64,000 bases of DNA from Herbidospora cretacea (GCF_001570605.1 NZ_BBXG01000020.1:62001-126000); one strand, 5' to 3'. Shown: positions 47,270 to 56,214, numbered from the stretch's first letter. Program-made: numbers and translations. The notes: a model not told the origin generated them from the letters alone.

Positions 47270-48721
47270 GTGGCGGGTGCCTGGGGCAAGGTCCGTGGCG
47301 CGAGCCGTGCGGTGGTGTCCGCGACGGGCCGGACCGGCCGTTCCATCGGCCGTGGCGCGCACGCCTTCGGCGGCGGTGTCGGGCGCGGGGTGCGCGGTGT
47401 CGGCCGGGCCAGCCGGCGGCTGACCCACGCCAAGGGCGCCGACCGGACCGGCCTCGGCCGGCTGATCGAGGTCACCGCGGTCCACAGCGCCGGAGACGCC
47501 TTCATCACGGTCGCGCTGGCGGGGGCGCTGTTCTTCGGCATGCCGGTGGGCCAGGCGCGCGGCCAGGTGGCGCTCTATCTGCTGGTCACGATGGTGCCGT
47601 TCACGGTCGTGGCCCCGTTCGTCGGCCCGGTGCTCGACCGGTTCCGGTCGGGCCGCCGCTACGTCATCGCCGGGACCCTGTTCGCGCGTGGCCTGCTCTG
47701 CTGGGGCATGGCCTCCAGCGTCGTCTACGGCGACACCCTCTCGCTCTTCCCGGCCGCGCTGGCCGTGCTGGTGCTGTCGAAGGCCTACAACGTGTCCCGG
47801 GCGGCGATCATGCCGAGCGTGCTGCCCGCCGACATAGGGCTGGTCACCGCCAACGCCCGGGTGGCGCTGTTCGCGCTGGTCGCGGCAGGTGGCGCGGCGG
47901 GTCTCGGAGCGGGCCTGGTGGCCTGGATCGGGGCCGAATGGGTGCTGCGGATCGCGATGGTGCTGTTCCTGGTCGCCGGGGTGGTGTCGATAAGGCTCCC
48001 CCGCCACGTCGACTCCCCCGAGGAGGACGAGACCGCCAAGCCGCCGGGCGTCCGGGCGCTGCTCAACGTCGGGCCGATCGTGGCCGAATCGATGCGGGCC
48101 AACGCGGCGATCCGGATCCAGGCGGGGTTCCTGGTCTTCTTCCTGCTGTTCCTGGTGCAGGACGAGCACCTGCCGGGGCTGGCCCCGGAGATCACGCTCG
48201 GCCTGCTCGCGGCGGCGGCCGGAGGCGGCGGCCTGTTCGGCGCGGCCGTGGCGTCGTGGGTGAAGTCCTACTCGCCGCAGCTGATCGTCCTGTCGACGCT
48301 GGCGCTGACCACCCTCACCACCGTCGTGGCGGCGTTCTTCTTCAGTCTGTGGACGGCCGTCGCGGTGGCCCTGATCGGCGCGTTCGCGCAGGGGCTGGGC
48401 AAGCTGGCCCTCGACGCGATCATCCAGCGGGAGATCGGCGAGGAGGTCCGGTCGTCGACCTTCGGGGTGGTGGAGGCGCTGCTCCAGATCGCCTGGGTGT
48501 TCGGCGGCCTGATCGGCCTGATGCTGTCGCTGTTCGCGCAGGGCACCGCGGGCCTGGCGGTGATGGCGGCCGTGCTGGTGGTGTCGCTGGGCTGGCTGCT
48601 GGTGACGCGGCGGGGGCGCAAGCGGACGAGTGTGGCGAACGCCGTCACGGTTCCCTTGCGGCCGGTGACTCAGCCACCGGCCGCTACGGGGGATACGAAA
48701 CCGTTGACAAATCCCTTTTGA
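47270..48721 (+). CDS. MFS transporter, actinobacterial
   Basis: 483 aa. A basic, Gly-rich N-terminus of about 60 residues (TGRTGRSIGRGAHAFGGG) precedes 10-12 helices. MFS loop: GPVLDRFRSGRRYVIAG; LSKAYNVSRAAIMPSVLP; C-terminal half VESSIR-like region around helix 10. No substrate can be assigned. Divergent from DUF3027, with TAAGACT as a possible -10 and GAGGAG before the GTG at 47270. Its stop is 6 bp from the convergent cold-shock-domain gene. Confidence 0.8.
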   Translation: MAGAWGKVRGASRAVVSATGRTGRSIGRGAHAFGGGVGRGVRGVGRASRRLTHAKGADRTGLGRLIEVTAVHSAGDAFITVALAGALFFGMPVGQARGQVALYLLVTMVPFTVVAPFVGPVLDRFRSGRRYVIAGTLFARGLLCWGMASSVVYGDTLSLFPAALAVLVLSKAYNVSRAAIMPSVLPADIGLVTANARVALFALVAAGGAAGLGAGLVAWIGAEWVLRIAMVLFLVAGVVSIRLPRHVDSPEEDETAKPPGVRALLNVGPIVAESMRANAAIRIQAGFLVFFLLFLVQDEHLPGLAPEITLGLLAAAAGGGGLFGAAVASWVKSYSPQLIVLSTLALTTLTTVVAAFFFSLWTAVAVALIGAFAQGLGKLALDAIIQREIGEEVRSSTFGVVEALLQIAWVFGGLIGLMLSLFAQGTAGLAVMAAVLVVSLGWLLVTRRGRKRTSVANAVTVPLRPVTQPPAATGDTKPLTNPF

Positions 48722-48727
48722 CCACTT

Positions 48728-49147
48728 TTAGGCGTCGATGTCATCCGCAATTGCGCGAATCACCACGGCGACCTTCTTGGCGGCGACGGGCTCGGGGAGT
48801 TTGCCCTTCTGGTACGACGAGGTCGACAGTTCGTCGAGCAGCTTGATGAGGTCTTCGACGATGACGACCATTTCGTCAGGCTTTTTGCGCTTCCCCTTCG
48901 GCCGGGGCGCCTTGGCCAGGGTCGGGGGCTGCTCCAGCACCCGGACCGACAGCGCCTGCTGACCGCGCCGCCCCTCGGCGACACCGAACTCGACTTTCTG
49001 CCCGGGCTTGAGGGCTTCCACGCCTTTGGGCAGTGCGGATGAATGCACGAAGACCTCACCGCCGTCGTCGCGGGTGAGGAAACCGAAACCTTTGGCTTCG
49101 TCGTACCACTTGACCTTGCCGCTGGGCACAGGAGTGACCTCGTTCAA
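48728..49147 (-). CDS. Cold-shock-domain protein with long C-terminal extension
   Basis: 139 aa. Residues 9-72 are a CSD: GKVKWYDEAKGFGFLTRDDG (RNP1 KGFGF) and EVFVHSSAL (RNP2 VFVH). A basic linker (PRPKGKRKKPDE) joins a helical tail of about 50 residues (MVVIVEDLIKLLDELSTSSYQKG ... VVIRAIADDIDA), absent from ordinary 67-aa Csp. The tail probably forms a dimer or protein contact. It is a single-stranded RNA/DNA binder in the cytoplasm; partner unknown. Confidence 0.88.
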   Translation of the reverse strand: MNEVTPVPSGKVKWYDEAKGFGFLTRDDGGEVFVHSSALPKGVEALKPGQKVEFGVAEGRRGQQALSVRVLEQPPTLAKAPRPKGKRKKPDEMVVIVEDLIKLLDELSTSSYQKGKLPEPVAAKKVAVVIRAIADDIDA

Positions 49148-49219
49148 ACTGTCGTGGAAGGGAATGGATGTAGGTTATGCCCACTAGGGCTCCGGGGTGA
49201 CCGCCGAAAGCCCGTCAAA

Positions 49220-49843
49220 TTACGCGGGAATCGACGTCCGGGACGCGTACCAGGAGACGAACTCCGTGAGGTCCGAGACGACCACGTCGGCGCCCTGCTC
49301 GGCCAGTTGGGCGGGGGTGCAGCCACCCGTCGCGACGGCCACACTGAGCGCCCCGCCCGCGCGGGCGGCCTCGATGTCGGCCACGTGGTCGCCCACGTAG
49401 ACCGCCGCGCCGAAGGCGGCGATGGCGGCGCCCTTGTCGGCCCCGAAGACCGACCCGGCGATCTCGTCGACGTCGAGCCCGAGAGCGTCGACGGTGCGGC
49501 GGGCGTCGCGCGCGTTCTTGCCGGTGACCACGATGATCCGGCCACCGGCCGCGCGGACGGCCGCGAGCGCCTCGTGGGCGCCCGGCATGACGACGGTGGC
49601 GGGCAGCGCGATGACCGGGTAGAGGGAGCGGTAGAGCGTGACGGCGGCCGGGATCTCGTCGGCCGGCAGCCACTGGGCCAGCTCGTTCTCCAGCGGCCAG
49701 CCGATGCGCGAGACCGCGACGGCCACGTCGATGGGGGTGTCGAGCGAGGGCAGCATCGCCTCGTAGACGGCGGCGATCGCGGCGCGGGTGTCCGCGAGCG
49801 TCAGGTCGAGGTCGAAACCGACGGAAGTCCCCATGCTCTGCAC
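49220..49843 (-). CDS. HAD-superfamily hydrolase
   Basis: 207 aa. HAD motif I GFDLDLTLADT (nucleophile and acid Asp), motif II IIVVTGKNA, motif III Lys in ADKGAAIA, motif IV VYVGDHVADIEAA. Cap insertion between residues 15 and 85, phosphoglycolate phosphatase-like. A cytosolic phosphatase of unknown substrate. An ATG three codons in (49834) is an equal start. Divergent from a TetR gene across 73 bp. Confidence 0.85.
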   Translation of the reverse strand: MQSMGTSVGFDLDLTLADTRAAIAAVYEAMLPSLDTPIDVAVAVSRIGWPLENELAQWLPADEIPAAVTLYRSLYPVIALPATVVMPGAHEALAAVRAAGGRIIVVTGKNARDARRTVDALGLDVDEIAGSVFGADKGAAIAAFGAAVYVGDHVADIEAARAGGALSVAVATGGCTPAQLAEQGADVVVSDLTEFVSWYASRTSIPA

Positions 49844-49916
49844 GGTCCAAGAATGCCAAAATGCGCGATCCCCCGCGAACCTGGGCGGTCTACGCTGTCC
49901 CTCGCGGGAGGTTCAG

Positions 49917-50594
49917 ATGAGCACACGGGGTCGCATCATCGAGGAGGCGCTACGGCTGTTCGCCGAGCGCGGCTACAACGCGACCTCGGTGGCCGAGATC
50001 GAGGCCGCGGCCGGGCTGTCCCCCGGCGCCGGGGGTCTCTACCGGCACTTCAAGTCCAAGTACGAGGTCCTCGCCGCCGCCGTCGCCGACCGGGCGTCCC
50101 GGAACGAGATCACGCTCGACGTCGCCCCGACCGACCCGATCGAGGTCCGGCTGGCCGCGATGTGCCACGCGGGGCTGGACAAGATGCGCGAGGAGCGGCA
50201 GCTCGCCCAGGTCTTCTTCCGGGACCTGTCGCAGTTCCCCGACCTGGTCGCGGTGGTCACGGCGGGCCTGCTGCAGCCCATGTTCGACGCGCTCACCGAG
50301 TGGTTCGCCTGCCAGCCCGAGTATCTCGACGCCCAGGTCGACTGGGCCGGGATGGGCTCGGTGCTGGGCGGCGCGATCATCCATTACCGGCTGATCGAGT
50401 ACACCGCCGGCGAGACGCCCGGCCGGGTGGCCACCGACCGGTTCGTGTCGGCCTGGATCAGGCTGGCGCTCGGCCTGCTACCGCCGGGCGTGAGTGGAGA
50501 CGGGTGGATCGAAGAGGCGGTAGAGCAGCCACAGCAGGCCGGCGGCGGTGCCGATGATGAACGCGACGCCGGCGACCTCGTTGAAGCGCGCTAG
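49917..50594 (+). CDS. TetR/AcrR-family regulator with antisense-encoded tail
   Basis: 225 aa. HTH: RIIEEALRLFAERGYNATSV, EIEAAAGLSPGAGGLYRHFKSKYEVLAA. The ligand-binding half is helical, up to LALGLLPPGV near residue 190. The last 38 residues (GDGWIEEAVEQPQQAGGG...) are read from DNA that is the opposite strand of the convergent membrane-protein gene (117-bp overlap) and look non-structural. GGGAGG lies 8 bases before the ATG. It may control the divergent HAD gene or itself. Confidence 0.85.
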   Translation: MSTRGRIIEEALRLFAERGYNATSVAEIEAAAGLSPGAGGLYRHFKSKYEVLAAAVADRASRNEITLDVAPTDPIEVRLAAMCHAGLDKMREERQLAQVFFRDLSQFPDLVAVVTAGLLQPMFDALTEWFACQPEYLDAQVDWAGMGSVLGGAIIHYRLIEYTAGETPGRVATDRFVSAWIRLALGLLPPGVSGDGWIEEAVEQPQQAGGGADDERDAGDLVEAR

Positions 50595-51602
50595 CAGCCC
50601 CTCGACCGAGGAACGCTCCGGCCCGGTGAGCGCGAGGATCCCGCCGCCGAAGATCCACGCCAGCGCGGGCAGCCCCAGACCGGCCAGCCGGTCGGGCATC
50701 CCCCACCCCTGACACGCGAGCGTGACCACCGCCGCGACCGCCCAGACGATGCCCGGCACCGGAAAGATGATCACCGGCGGGAAACTGATCGGCACCAGCA
50801 GGGCGGCCAGCGCCAGCAACCCCATCGCGACGGTCTCCCGGCGATGCCCGTGGAGGATGGACCAGGCGTCAGGAGTGGGCCGCCGCCGCCACCGCGGAAT
50901 ACGCCGCCCCGCCTGACCACCGGCCCACACCCTCCGCCGCGAACTGGACGAGATCGGCGTCGGCAACGCCGGCAGAGGCCGCGTCAGGCCGTCAACCCGC
51001 CCAGAGCCACCCGACCGGACCCCACTCCCCCGTGCCGGTCCACCCTGCTGCCCGGATCCGCCCGGCTGGCCCGATCCGCTTGGCCGCACCGATCCACCTG
51101 GCTGGCCGCTTCCGCTCGGCTGCCCTAACCCGCCGGCATGCTCTGACCCACCGGGCGGAGCTGACCCACCGGGCGGAGCTGACCCACTCGGCCGCGCCGA
51201 TCCGCCAGGCTGCCCTTGACCGCCCAGCCGCCCTGATCCTCCCCACTGGCCCGATCCGCCCTGTCCGGCTTGGCCGCCGAGGCGGCGAAGTTCACTCAAC
51301 CCTCTCAGGCCGCCGGGACCTGCCAGGCCGCCTCCTGGACGCGCTTGTCTTCCGGGGGGTTCCAGGGGTGGTTCCCCGCGTAAGCGGCGGACCTCTCGTT
51401 CGACCATGTCCTGGGGGGTGCCGAACCGGGTCAGGAGGCGGGCGACCGATTTGGGGTTCTCGTCGCCTTTGCGCTCCTGGTCGATGCGTTCGCGGACCCG
51501 CCTGACGTAGTCGAGGCGTTCTTCTGGGCGCATACGGCCGTGGGCGGCGTCGGCCACCCGGCTCACGAAATCCAGCACGAGCTGGTCGGCTCGCTCGATC
51601 AC
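50478..51602 (-). CDS. HAAS-domain membrane protein with Gly/Ser/Pro repeat linker
   Basis: 374 aa. Residues 1-78 form a HAAS-type helical domain (ADQLVLDFVSRVADAAHGRM, EERLDYVRRVRERIDQER, VARLLTRFGTPQDMVEREVRRL). A 120-residue linker of GGSGQPG/GSAPPGG units follows, then four helices (TVAMGLLALAALLVPISF; VIIFPVPGIVWAVAAVVTLAC; LAGLGLPALAWIFGGGILAL; VAGVAFIIGTAAGLLWLLY). HAAS domains are often linked with PadR regulators or sensors; none is near. Starts 53 bp from the divergent helicase-associated gene. Confidence 0.75.
   Translation of the reverse strand: MIERADQLVLDFVSRVADAAHGRMRPEERLDYVRRVRERIDQERKGDENPKSVARLLTRFGTPQDMVEREVRRLRGEPPLEPPGRQARPGGGLAGPGGLRGLSELRRLGGQAGQGGSGQWGGSGRLGGQGQPGGSARPSGSAPPGGSAPPGGSEHAGGLGQPSGSGQPGGSVRPSGSGQPGGSGQQGGPARGSGVRSGGSGRVDGLTRPLPALPTPISSSSRRRVWAGGQAGRRIPRWRRRPTPDAWSILHGHRRETVAMGLLALAALLVPISFPPVIIFPVPGIVWAVAAVVTLACQGWGMPDRLAGLGLPALAWIFGGGILALTGPERSSVEGLLARFNEVAGVAFIIGTAAGLLWLLYRLFDPPVSTHARR
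51024..51260. repeat. Low-complexity coding repeat, includes 18-bp tandem duplication
   Basis: Imperfect 15-24-bp units encode the Gly/Ser/Pro linker of the HAAS protein. An exact 18-bp tandem pair reading TGACCCACCGGGCGGAGC is visible near 51147-51182. Slippage-prone; homologues probably vary in length here. Confidence 0.6.
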
Positions 51603-51655
51603 TCCGTCATAGTGCCCCAGCGTCGCAGTCCATGCATGCTCCTACGATGGAAAGG

Positions 51656-53917
51656 ATGAGCGAGGGGTTCACCGAGTGGCTGCGCAGCCGGAGCGACGAG
51701 CAACTGCGCCTGCTCGCCATGTCCCGACCTGAGCTGATCACCCCCGTTCCGGCGAATGTTCCGGGTTTGGCGGCAAGAGCCGGAACCCCATCCGCCATCG
51801 GCCGCGCCCTCGACCGGCTCGACGGGTTCACCCTCGCCGTGGCCGAGACCCTGGTCGTCTTCCCGCCCGGTGAACTGAAGGCGGCCATCCGCCGGGCCAC
51901 GGGCGCCGCCCCGGGCACCGACGCGGCCCTCACCAGAGCTCTGGCCGTGCTGACCGAGATGGCGCTCGTCGACGACGACCGCCATCTGGCCCCCGGCGTG
52001 AGAGAGGCGCTCGACCCGCCCGCCGGGCTCGGCCAACCGGCCGCCCACGTGTTCCGCCACGACCAGCCGGTGGCCGTGAAGCTGGCCGACCCCGGTGCGG
52101 TGCGGAAGCTGATCGGCCAGGTGGGGCCGCAGGCCAGGGCCGCGCTCGACGAGCTGGCCTGGGGGCCGCCGTCGGGGCGGGTGCCCAACGCCCGGCGGGA
52201 GGTCTCGGTCGAGACCGCCCAGTCGCCGATCGAGCAGCTGCTGGCCCGGGGCCTGATCGGCGCGATCGGCGACGACACCGTCACGCTGCCGCGCGAGGTC
52301 GGGCTCGTGCTCCGCGACGACCGTCTCCACCGCGACCTGTCGCCGGTCCCGCCGCCGCTGGAGGGTTCGGCCCGCCGCGCCGATTTGGCCGCCCGCACCG
52401 CCGCCGGGCAGGCCTTCGGTTTCGTAAGGGCCGTCGAGGAACTCTGCGAGATCTGGAGCGTCGACCCGCCGGGCGTGCTCCGCACGGGTGGCCTGGCGGT
52501 CCGCGACCTGCGCCGCGCGGCCCAGCAACTCGACGTGCCCGAATGGACGGCCGCGCTGGTCATCGAGGTCGCCCACGCCGCCGGGCTGGTCGCGACCGGC
52601 GGCCCGGCCGACGCCGAGTGGCTGCCGACCCCCGCCTACGACGCCTGGCGGGCCCGGCACACCGAAGACCGCTGGGAGACCGTCGCCAGGGCGTGGCTGA
52701 CCCTCGACCGGGTCCCCGGCCTGGCGGGTGGCCGCGACGACCGCGACCGGCTGCTCAACGTGCTCCATCCCGACCTGCGCCGAGGAGCCGCCGCCGAGAT
52801 CCGCCGCCGGGTGCTGTCGGTCGTCGCCGCCACCGACCTCGCACCGTCGCGGGAGTCGGTGCTGGCCCGGCTGACCTGGGAACGACCCCGCCGCAGAGGC
52901 GCCCACCTGGCCACGATGACCGAGTTCGCGCTGCGCGAGGCCGAGGTCGTCGGCCTGACCGGGCTCGGCGTCATGTCGCCCCACGGCCGGGCGCTGCTCG
53001 CGGGCCAGAAGGCGGCCGACCCGCTGGCGCCGCTGCTGCCCGAACCGGTCGACCACGTCGTCCTGCAGGCCGACCTGACCGCCGTCGCCCCCGGGCCGCT
53101 GACCGGCGAGCTCGACCGCTGGCTGGGCCTGGCCGCCGACATCGAGTCGAAGGGCGGCGCGACCGTCTACCGGTTCGCCGAGAGCTCGATCCGGCGGGTG
53201 CTCGACGCCGGGCAGAGCGCCGAGGAGATCCTCGCGATGCTGGCCCGCCACTCGACCACGCCGGTGCCGCAGCCGCTGGCCTACCTGGTGTCCGACGTGG
53301 CCCGGCGGCACGGCCGGCTGCGGGTCGGGACCGCCTCGTCCTACCTGCGCTGCGACGACCCGGCGGTGCTCGACGAGCTGCTGGCCGACCGGCGGGCCGG
53401 GGCGCTGCGGATGCGGCGGCTGGCGCCGACCGTGCTGGTGTCGAAGGCGTCGCGGGCGACCATGCTCGACTCGCTGCGCGCGATGGGCTACGCCCCGGTG
53501 GCCGAGTCGCTCGAAGGCGACGTGCTGATCACCCGGGCCGACGCGCGGCGGGCCGAGGCCCAGCCGATCAGGCAGGTCAACGGGGTGTTCGCGCCCGAGG
53601 CCGAGGTGGTCACGGCGGCGATCCGGGCGCTGCGGGCGGGCGACGCGGCGCTGCTGTCCCGTCCCGCGCCGGTGGGCGAACCGGGCGGCGCCGTCCCCCG
53701 GACTCCGGCGACCGCGACCATCTCGGCGCTCCAGGAGGCCATCCGGCAGGGCTCCCGCGTTTGGATCGGTTACCTAGACTCACAAGGTCAGGCAACCAGC
53801 CGGATTCTCGAACCGGCGAGGATAGAGGGTGGCTACCTGACCGCGTACGACGAGACGAGGGCGGCCATCCACCGCTTCGTCCTCCACCGGATCACCGGCG
53901 TCGCGGACGTCAACTGA
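51656..53917 (+). CDS. Helicase-associated (Helicase_C_3-like) protein, XPB partner
   Basis: 753 aa. N-terminus MSEGFTEWLRSRSDEQLRLLAMSRPEL, repeated winged-helix-like blocks (ALTRALAVLTEMALVDDDRHL; ELLARGLIG-type), then a central domain (DHVVLQADLTAVAPGPLTGEL) of the helicase-associated family PF13625, and a C-terminal WYL-like segment (SRVWIGYLDSQGQATSRILEPARIEGGYLTAYD). It lacks helicase motifs itself. The XPB-like helicase gene follows after 16 bp, so the two probably form a complex. Start at 51656 chosen because TACGAT (51643-51648) lies 7 bases upstream, leaderless; a start at 51647 is possible. Confidence 0.85.
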   Translation: MSEGFTEWLRSRSDEQLRLLAMSRPELITPVPANVPGLAARAGTPSAIGRALDRLDGFTLAVAETLVVFPPGELKAAIRRATGAAPGTDAALTRALAVLTEMALVDDDRHLAPGVREALDPPAGLGQPAAHVFRHDQPVAVKLADPGAVRKLIGQVGPQARAALDELAWGPPSGRVPNARREVSVETAQSPIEQLLARGLIGAIGDDTVTLPREVGLVLRDDRLHRDLSPVPPPLEGSARRADLAARTAAGQAFGFVRAVEELCEIWSVDPPGVLRTGGLAVRDLRRAAQQLDVPEWTAALVIEVAHAAGLVATGGPADAEWLPTPAYDAWRARHTEDRWETVARAWLTLDRVPGLAGGRDDRDRLLNVLHPDLRRGAAAEIRRRVLSVVAATDLAPSRESVLARLTWERPRRRGAHLATMTEFALREAEVVGLTGLGVMSPHGRALLAGQKAADPLAPLLPEPVDHVVLQADLTAVAPGPLTGELDRWLGLAADIESKGGATVYRFAESSIRRVLDAGQSAEEILAMLARHSTTPVPQPLAYLVSDVARRHGRLRVGTASSYLRCDDPAVLDELLADRRAGALRMRRLAPTVLVSKASRATMLDSLRAMGYAPVAESLEGDVLITRADARRAEAQPIRQVNGVFAPEAEVVTAAIRALRAGDAALLSRPAPVGEPGGAVPRTPATATISALQEAIRQGSRVWIGYLDSQGQATSRILEPARIEGGYLTAYDETRAAIHRFVLHRITGVADVN

Positions 53918-53933
53918 TTAGGGGGCTCCACCC

Positions 53934-55574
53934 GTGAACGACGGGCCGCTCATCGTCCAGTCCGACAAGACCCTGCTGCTGGAAGTCGACCACGAGCGCG
54001 CCGACGAGTGCCGTCGGGCCATCGCGCCGTTCGCCGAGCTCGAGCGCGCGCCCGAACACGTCCACACCTACCGCATCACCCCGCTCGCCCTCTGGAACGC
54101 GCGCGCCGCCGGACACGACGCCGAGCAGGTCATCGACGCCCTCATCGGGTTCAGCCGCTACCCCGTGCCCCACGCGCTGCTGGTCGACGTCGCCGAGACG
54201 ATGGCCCGCTACGGGCGGCTGCGGCTGGAGAAGCACCCCGTCCACGGGCTCGTGCTGACCAGCACCGACCGGGCCGTGCTCGAAGAGGTGCTGCGCGCCA
54301 AGAAGGTGCAGCCGATGATCGGCGAGCGCCTCGACGGCGACTCGGTGGCCGTCCACCCGAGTGAGCGCGGCAACATCAAGCAGATGCTCCTGAAGCTCGG
54401 CTGGCCGGCCGAGGACATGGCCGGCTACGTCGACGGCGAGGCCCACCCGATCGCCCTCACGGAGGAGGGCTGGTCGCTGCGGCCCTACCAGAAGGAGGCC
54501 GCCGACGCGTTCTGGCACGGCGGCTCCGGCGTGGTCGTGCTGCCCTGCGGCGCCGGGAAGACGATCGTCGGCGCGGCGGCGATGGCCCACGCCCAGGCGA
54601 CCACGCTGATCCTGGTCACCAACACGGTCAGCGTCCACCAGTGGAAGACCGAGCTCCTCAAGCGCACGTCGCTGACCGAGGACGAGATCGGCGAGTACAC
54701 CGGGACCAAGAAGGAGATCCGCCCGGTCACCATCGCGACCTACCAGGTGATGACCGCCAAGCGCGGCGGCGTCTACCGCCACCTGGAGCTGTTCGACGCC
54801 CGCGACTGGGGTCTGGTCGTGTACGACGAGGTCCACCTCCTGCCCGCCCCCATCTTCCGGATGACGGCCGACCTCCAGGCCCGCCGCCGGGTGGGCCTGA
54901 CGGCCACGCTCGTGCGCGAAGACGGCCGCGAGGGCGACGTGTTCTCCCTCATCGGCCCGAAGCGCTACGACGCGCCCTGGAAGGAGATGGAGAACCAGGG
55001 CTACATCGCCCCGGCCGACTGCGTCGAGGTCCGGGTGACGCTGCGTGACGACGAACGGCTCGCCTACGCGATGGCCGACACCGACGAGCGTTACCGCTTC
55101 GCCGCCACCACCCCGTCAAAGGTGCGCGTCACCGAGGCATTGGTGAAAAAGCACGCGGGCGAACAGGTCCTGGTCATCGGGCAGTACATCGACCAGCTCG
55201 ACGAACTCGGCGAACATCTCGACGCGCCGGTCATCAAGGGCGAAACCAAAGTGAAGGAGCGCGAACGGCTGTTCCAGGCGTTCCGCGACAAAGAACTCCA
55301 GGTCCTCGTCGTGTCGAAGGTGGCGAACTTCTCCATCGACCTTCCCGAGGCCGCGGTGGCCATCCAGGTGTCCGGCACGTTCGGGTCGCGCCAGGAAGAG
55401 GCGCAGCGCCTCGGACGGGTGCTGCGGCCCAAAGCCGACGGCGGTGGCGCCCGGTTCTACTCCATCGTCAGCCGCGACACCGTCGACCAGGACTTCGCCG
55501 CCCACCGCCAGCGCTTCCTGGCCGAGCAGGGCTACGCCTACCAGATCATCGACGCCGACGACGTGCTCACCTGA
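53934..55574 (+). CDS. XPB-like SF2 DNA helicase
   Basis: 546 aa. N-terminal DNA-damage-recognition-like domain (about residues 1-160), then LRPYQKEAADAFW (Q-motif area), Walker A VVVLPCGAGKT, motif Ia TLILVTNTVSVHQWK, motif II VVYDEVHLL (DEVH), motif III with the RED signature TATLVREDGREGDVF, and motifs V-VI QVSGTFGSRQEEAQRLGRVLRP. The XPB RED and DEVH marks are unambiguous. XPB unwinds DNA 3' to 5' in nucleotide excision repair in eukaryotes and archaea; bacterial copies occur in actinobacteria with unclear roles. Operon with the helicase-associated gene. GTG start at 53934. Confidence 0.92.
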   Translation: MNDGPLIVQSDKTLLLEVDHERADECRRAIAPFAELERAPEHVHTYRITPLALWNARAAGHDAEQVIDALIGFSRYPVPHALLVDVAETMARYGRLRLEKHPVHGLVLTSTDRAVLEEVLRAKKVQPMIGERLDGDSVAVHPSERGNIKQMLLKLGWPAEDMAGYVDGEAHPIALTEEGWSLRPYQKEAADAFWHGGSGVVVLPCGAGKTIVGAAAMAHAQATTLILVTNTVSVHQWKTELLKRTSLTEDEIGEYTGTKKEIRPVTIATYQVMTAKRGGVYRHLELFDARDWGLVVYDEVHLLPAPIFRMTADLQARRRVGLTATLVREDGREGDVFSLIGPKRYDAPWKEMENQGYIAPADCVEVRVTLRDDERLAYAMADTDERYRFAATTPSKVRVTEALVKKHAGEQVLVIGQYIDQLDELGEHLDAPVIKGETKVKERERLFQAFRDKELQVLVVSKVANFSIDLPEAAVAIQVSGTFGSRQEEAQRLGRVLRPKADGGGARFYSIVSRDTVDQDFAAHRQRFLAEQGYAYQIIDADDVLT

Positions 55575-55587
55575 CACAAATAAAAGA

Positions 55588-55611
55588 CCCGGCGGGACAA
55601 CTCCCGCCGGG
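55588..55611. terminator. Terminator after the XPB gene
   Basis: CCCGGCGGGA (55588-55597) pairs with TCCCGCCGGG (55602-55611), 4-base loop, preceded by an A-rich run (ACAAATAAAAGA) so it can act in both directions. Confidence 0.8.
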
Positions 55612-55823
55612 CCTACTTAGAAAACATACTTAAGTCCACGAAATTCCGTAGGCCCGAGACAACCTCATCACCCCCTCGCGCCTTGGCCCCCACAGCCAAA
55701 GAGTGGCATCAATGCCCAGGTTCGGGCATACCCCCATTGTCCTGGGCAATCACCTGATTTGCCGCGCTTTTCTTAGGCTTTTCCCATACCGATTGATTAA
55801 GACTTCGGAGGGTATTCGCGAGA
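55612..55823. other. AT-richer non-coding gap
   Basis: Lower GC than neighbours, with runs such as CTTTTCTTAGGCTTTTCCC and a CAGGTTCGGGCAT / CCTGGGCAA near-repeat. I see no gene with a ribosome site and no clear RNA element. Confidence 0.4.
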
Positions 55824-56135
55824 TTACTGCGCGACCAGACCTCCGACGAATAGTACGCCTTCCGCGCCCATCCATGCGGCGATTGCGTACACGAGAAGAC
55901 TGGCGCGCCAAGTCAGCCACGCGCCGATCGTGAGCGCGGTCGCGACGACCGCGAAGAGTGAGGAGACGGCCGTCACGAGCGTCATGCGGCCCGCGCACTC
56001 CTCGGCCGTCACGCCGCCGGAGCAGAACGCCTCCAGACCCCAGCCCGCGTACACGGAAAGACCCCACAGCGCGGCGAGCAGCACCATGACGGCGGCGGGC
56101 AGCGCGGGCGGGATCGGGATCGGGCCACGGAACAC
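55824..56135 (-). CDS. Hypothetical small membrane protein, 103 aa
   Basis: Three helices: ALPAAVMVLLAALWGLSVYAG, MTLVTAVSSLFAVVATALTI, and LLVYAIAAWMGAEGVLFVGG, with a short extracytoplasmic loop containing CSGGVTAEEC, a possible disulfide pair. GTG start. It is divergent from helR across 115 bp. No named family recognised. Confidence 0.65.
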   Translation of the reverse strand: MFRGPIPIPPALPAAVMVLLAALWGLSVYAGWGLEAFCSGGVTAEECAGRMTLVTAVSSLFAVVATALTIGAWLTWRASLLVYAIAAWMGAEGVLFVGGLVAQ

Positions 56136-56185
56136 GTCTGCCGCCCTACCCAGCCACGACGCGACTCAGACGGGCCGTAAACCTT

Positions 56186-56214
56186 TTGGCCTGACCGGCC
56201 CGGCCGACTAGGCT
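56186..56214 (+). promoter_or_regulatory. Promoter of the HelR-like gene
   Basis: TTGGCC (56186-56191), 17 bp, TAGGCT (56209-56214). AGGAGG (56236-56241) precedes the ATG. I do not see the known rifamycin-associated element in the interval. Confidence 0.6.

Noticed and set aside
55703-55933. 76-codon frame in the AT-richer gap
   Set aside because: No ribosome site, no recognisable sequence, partly antisense to the 103-aa membrane protein gene.
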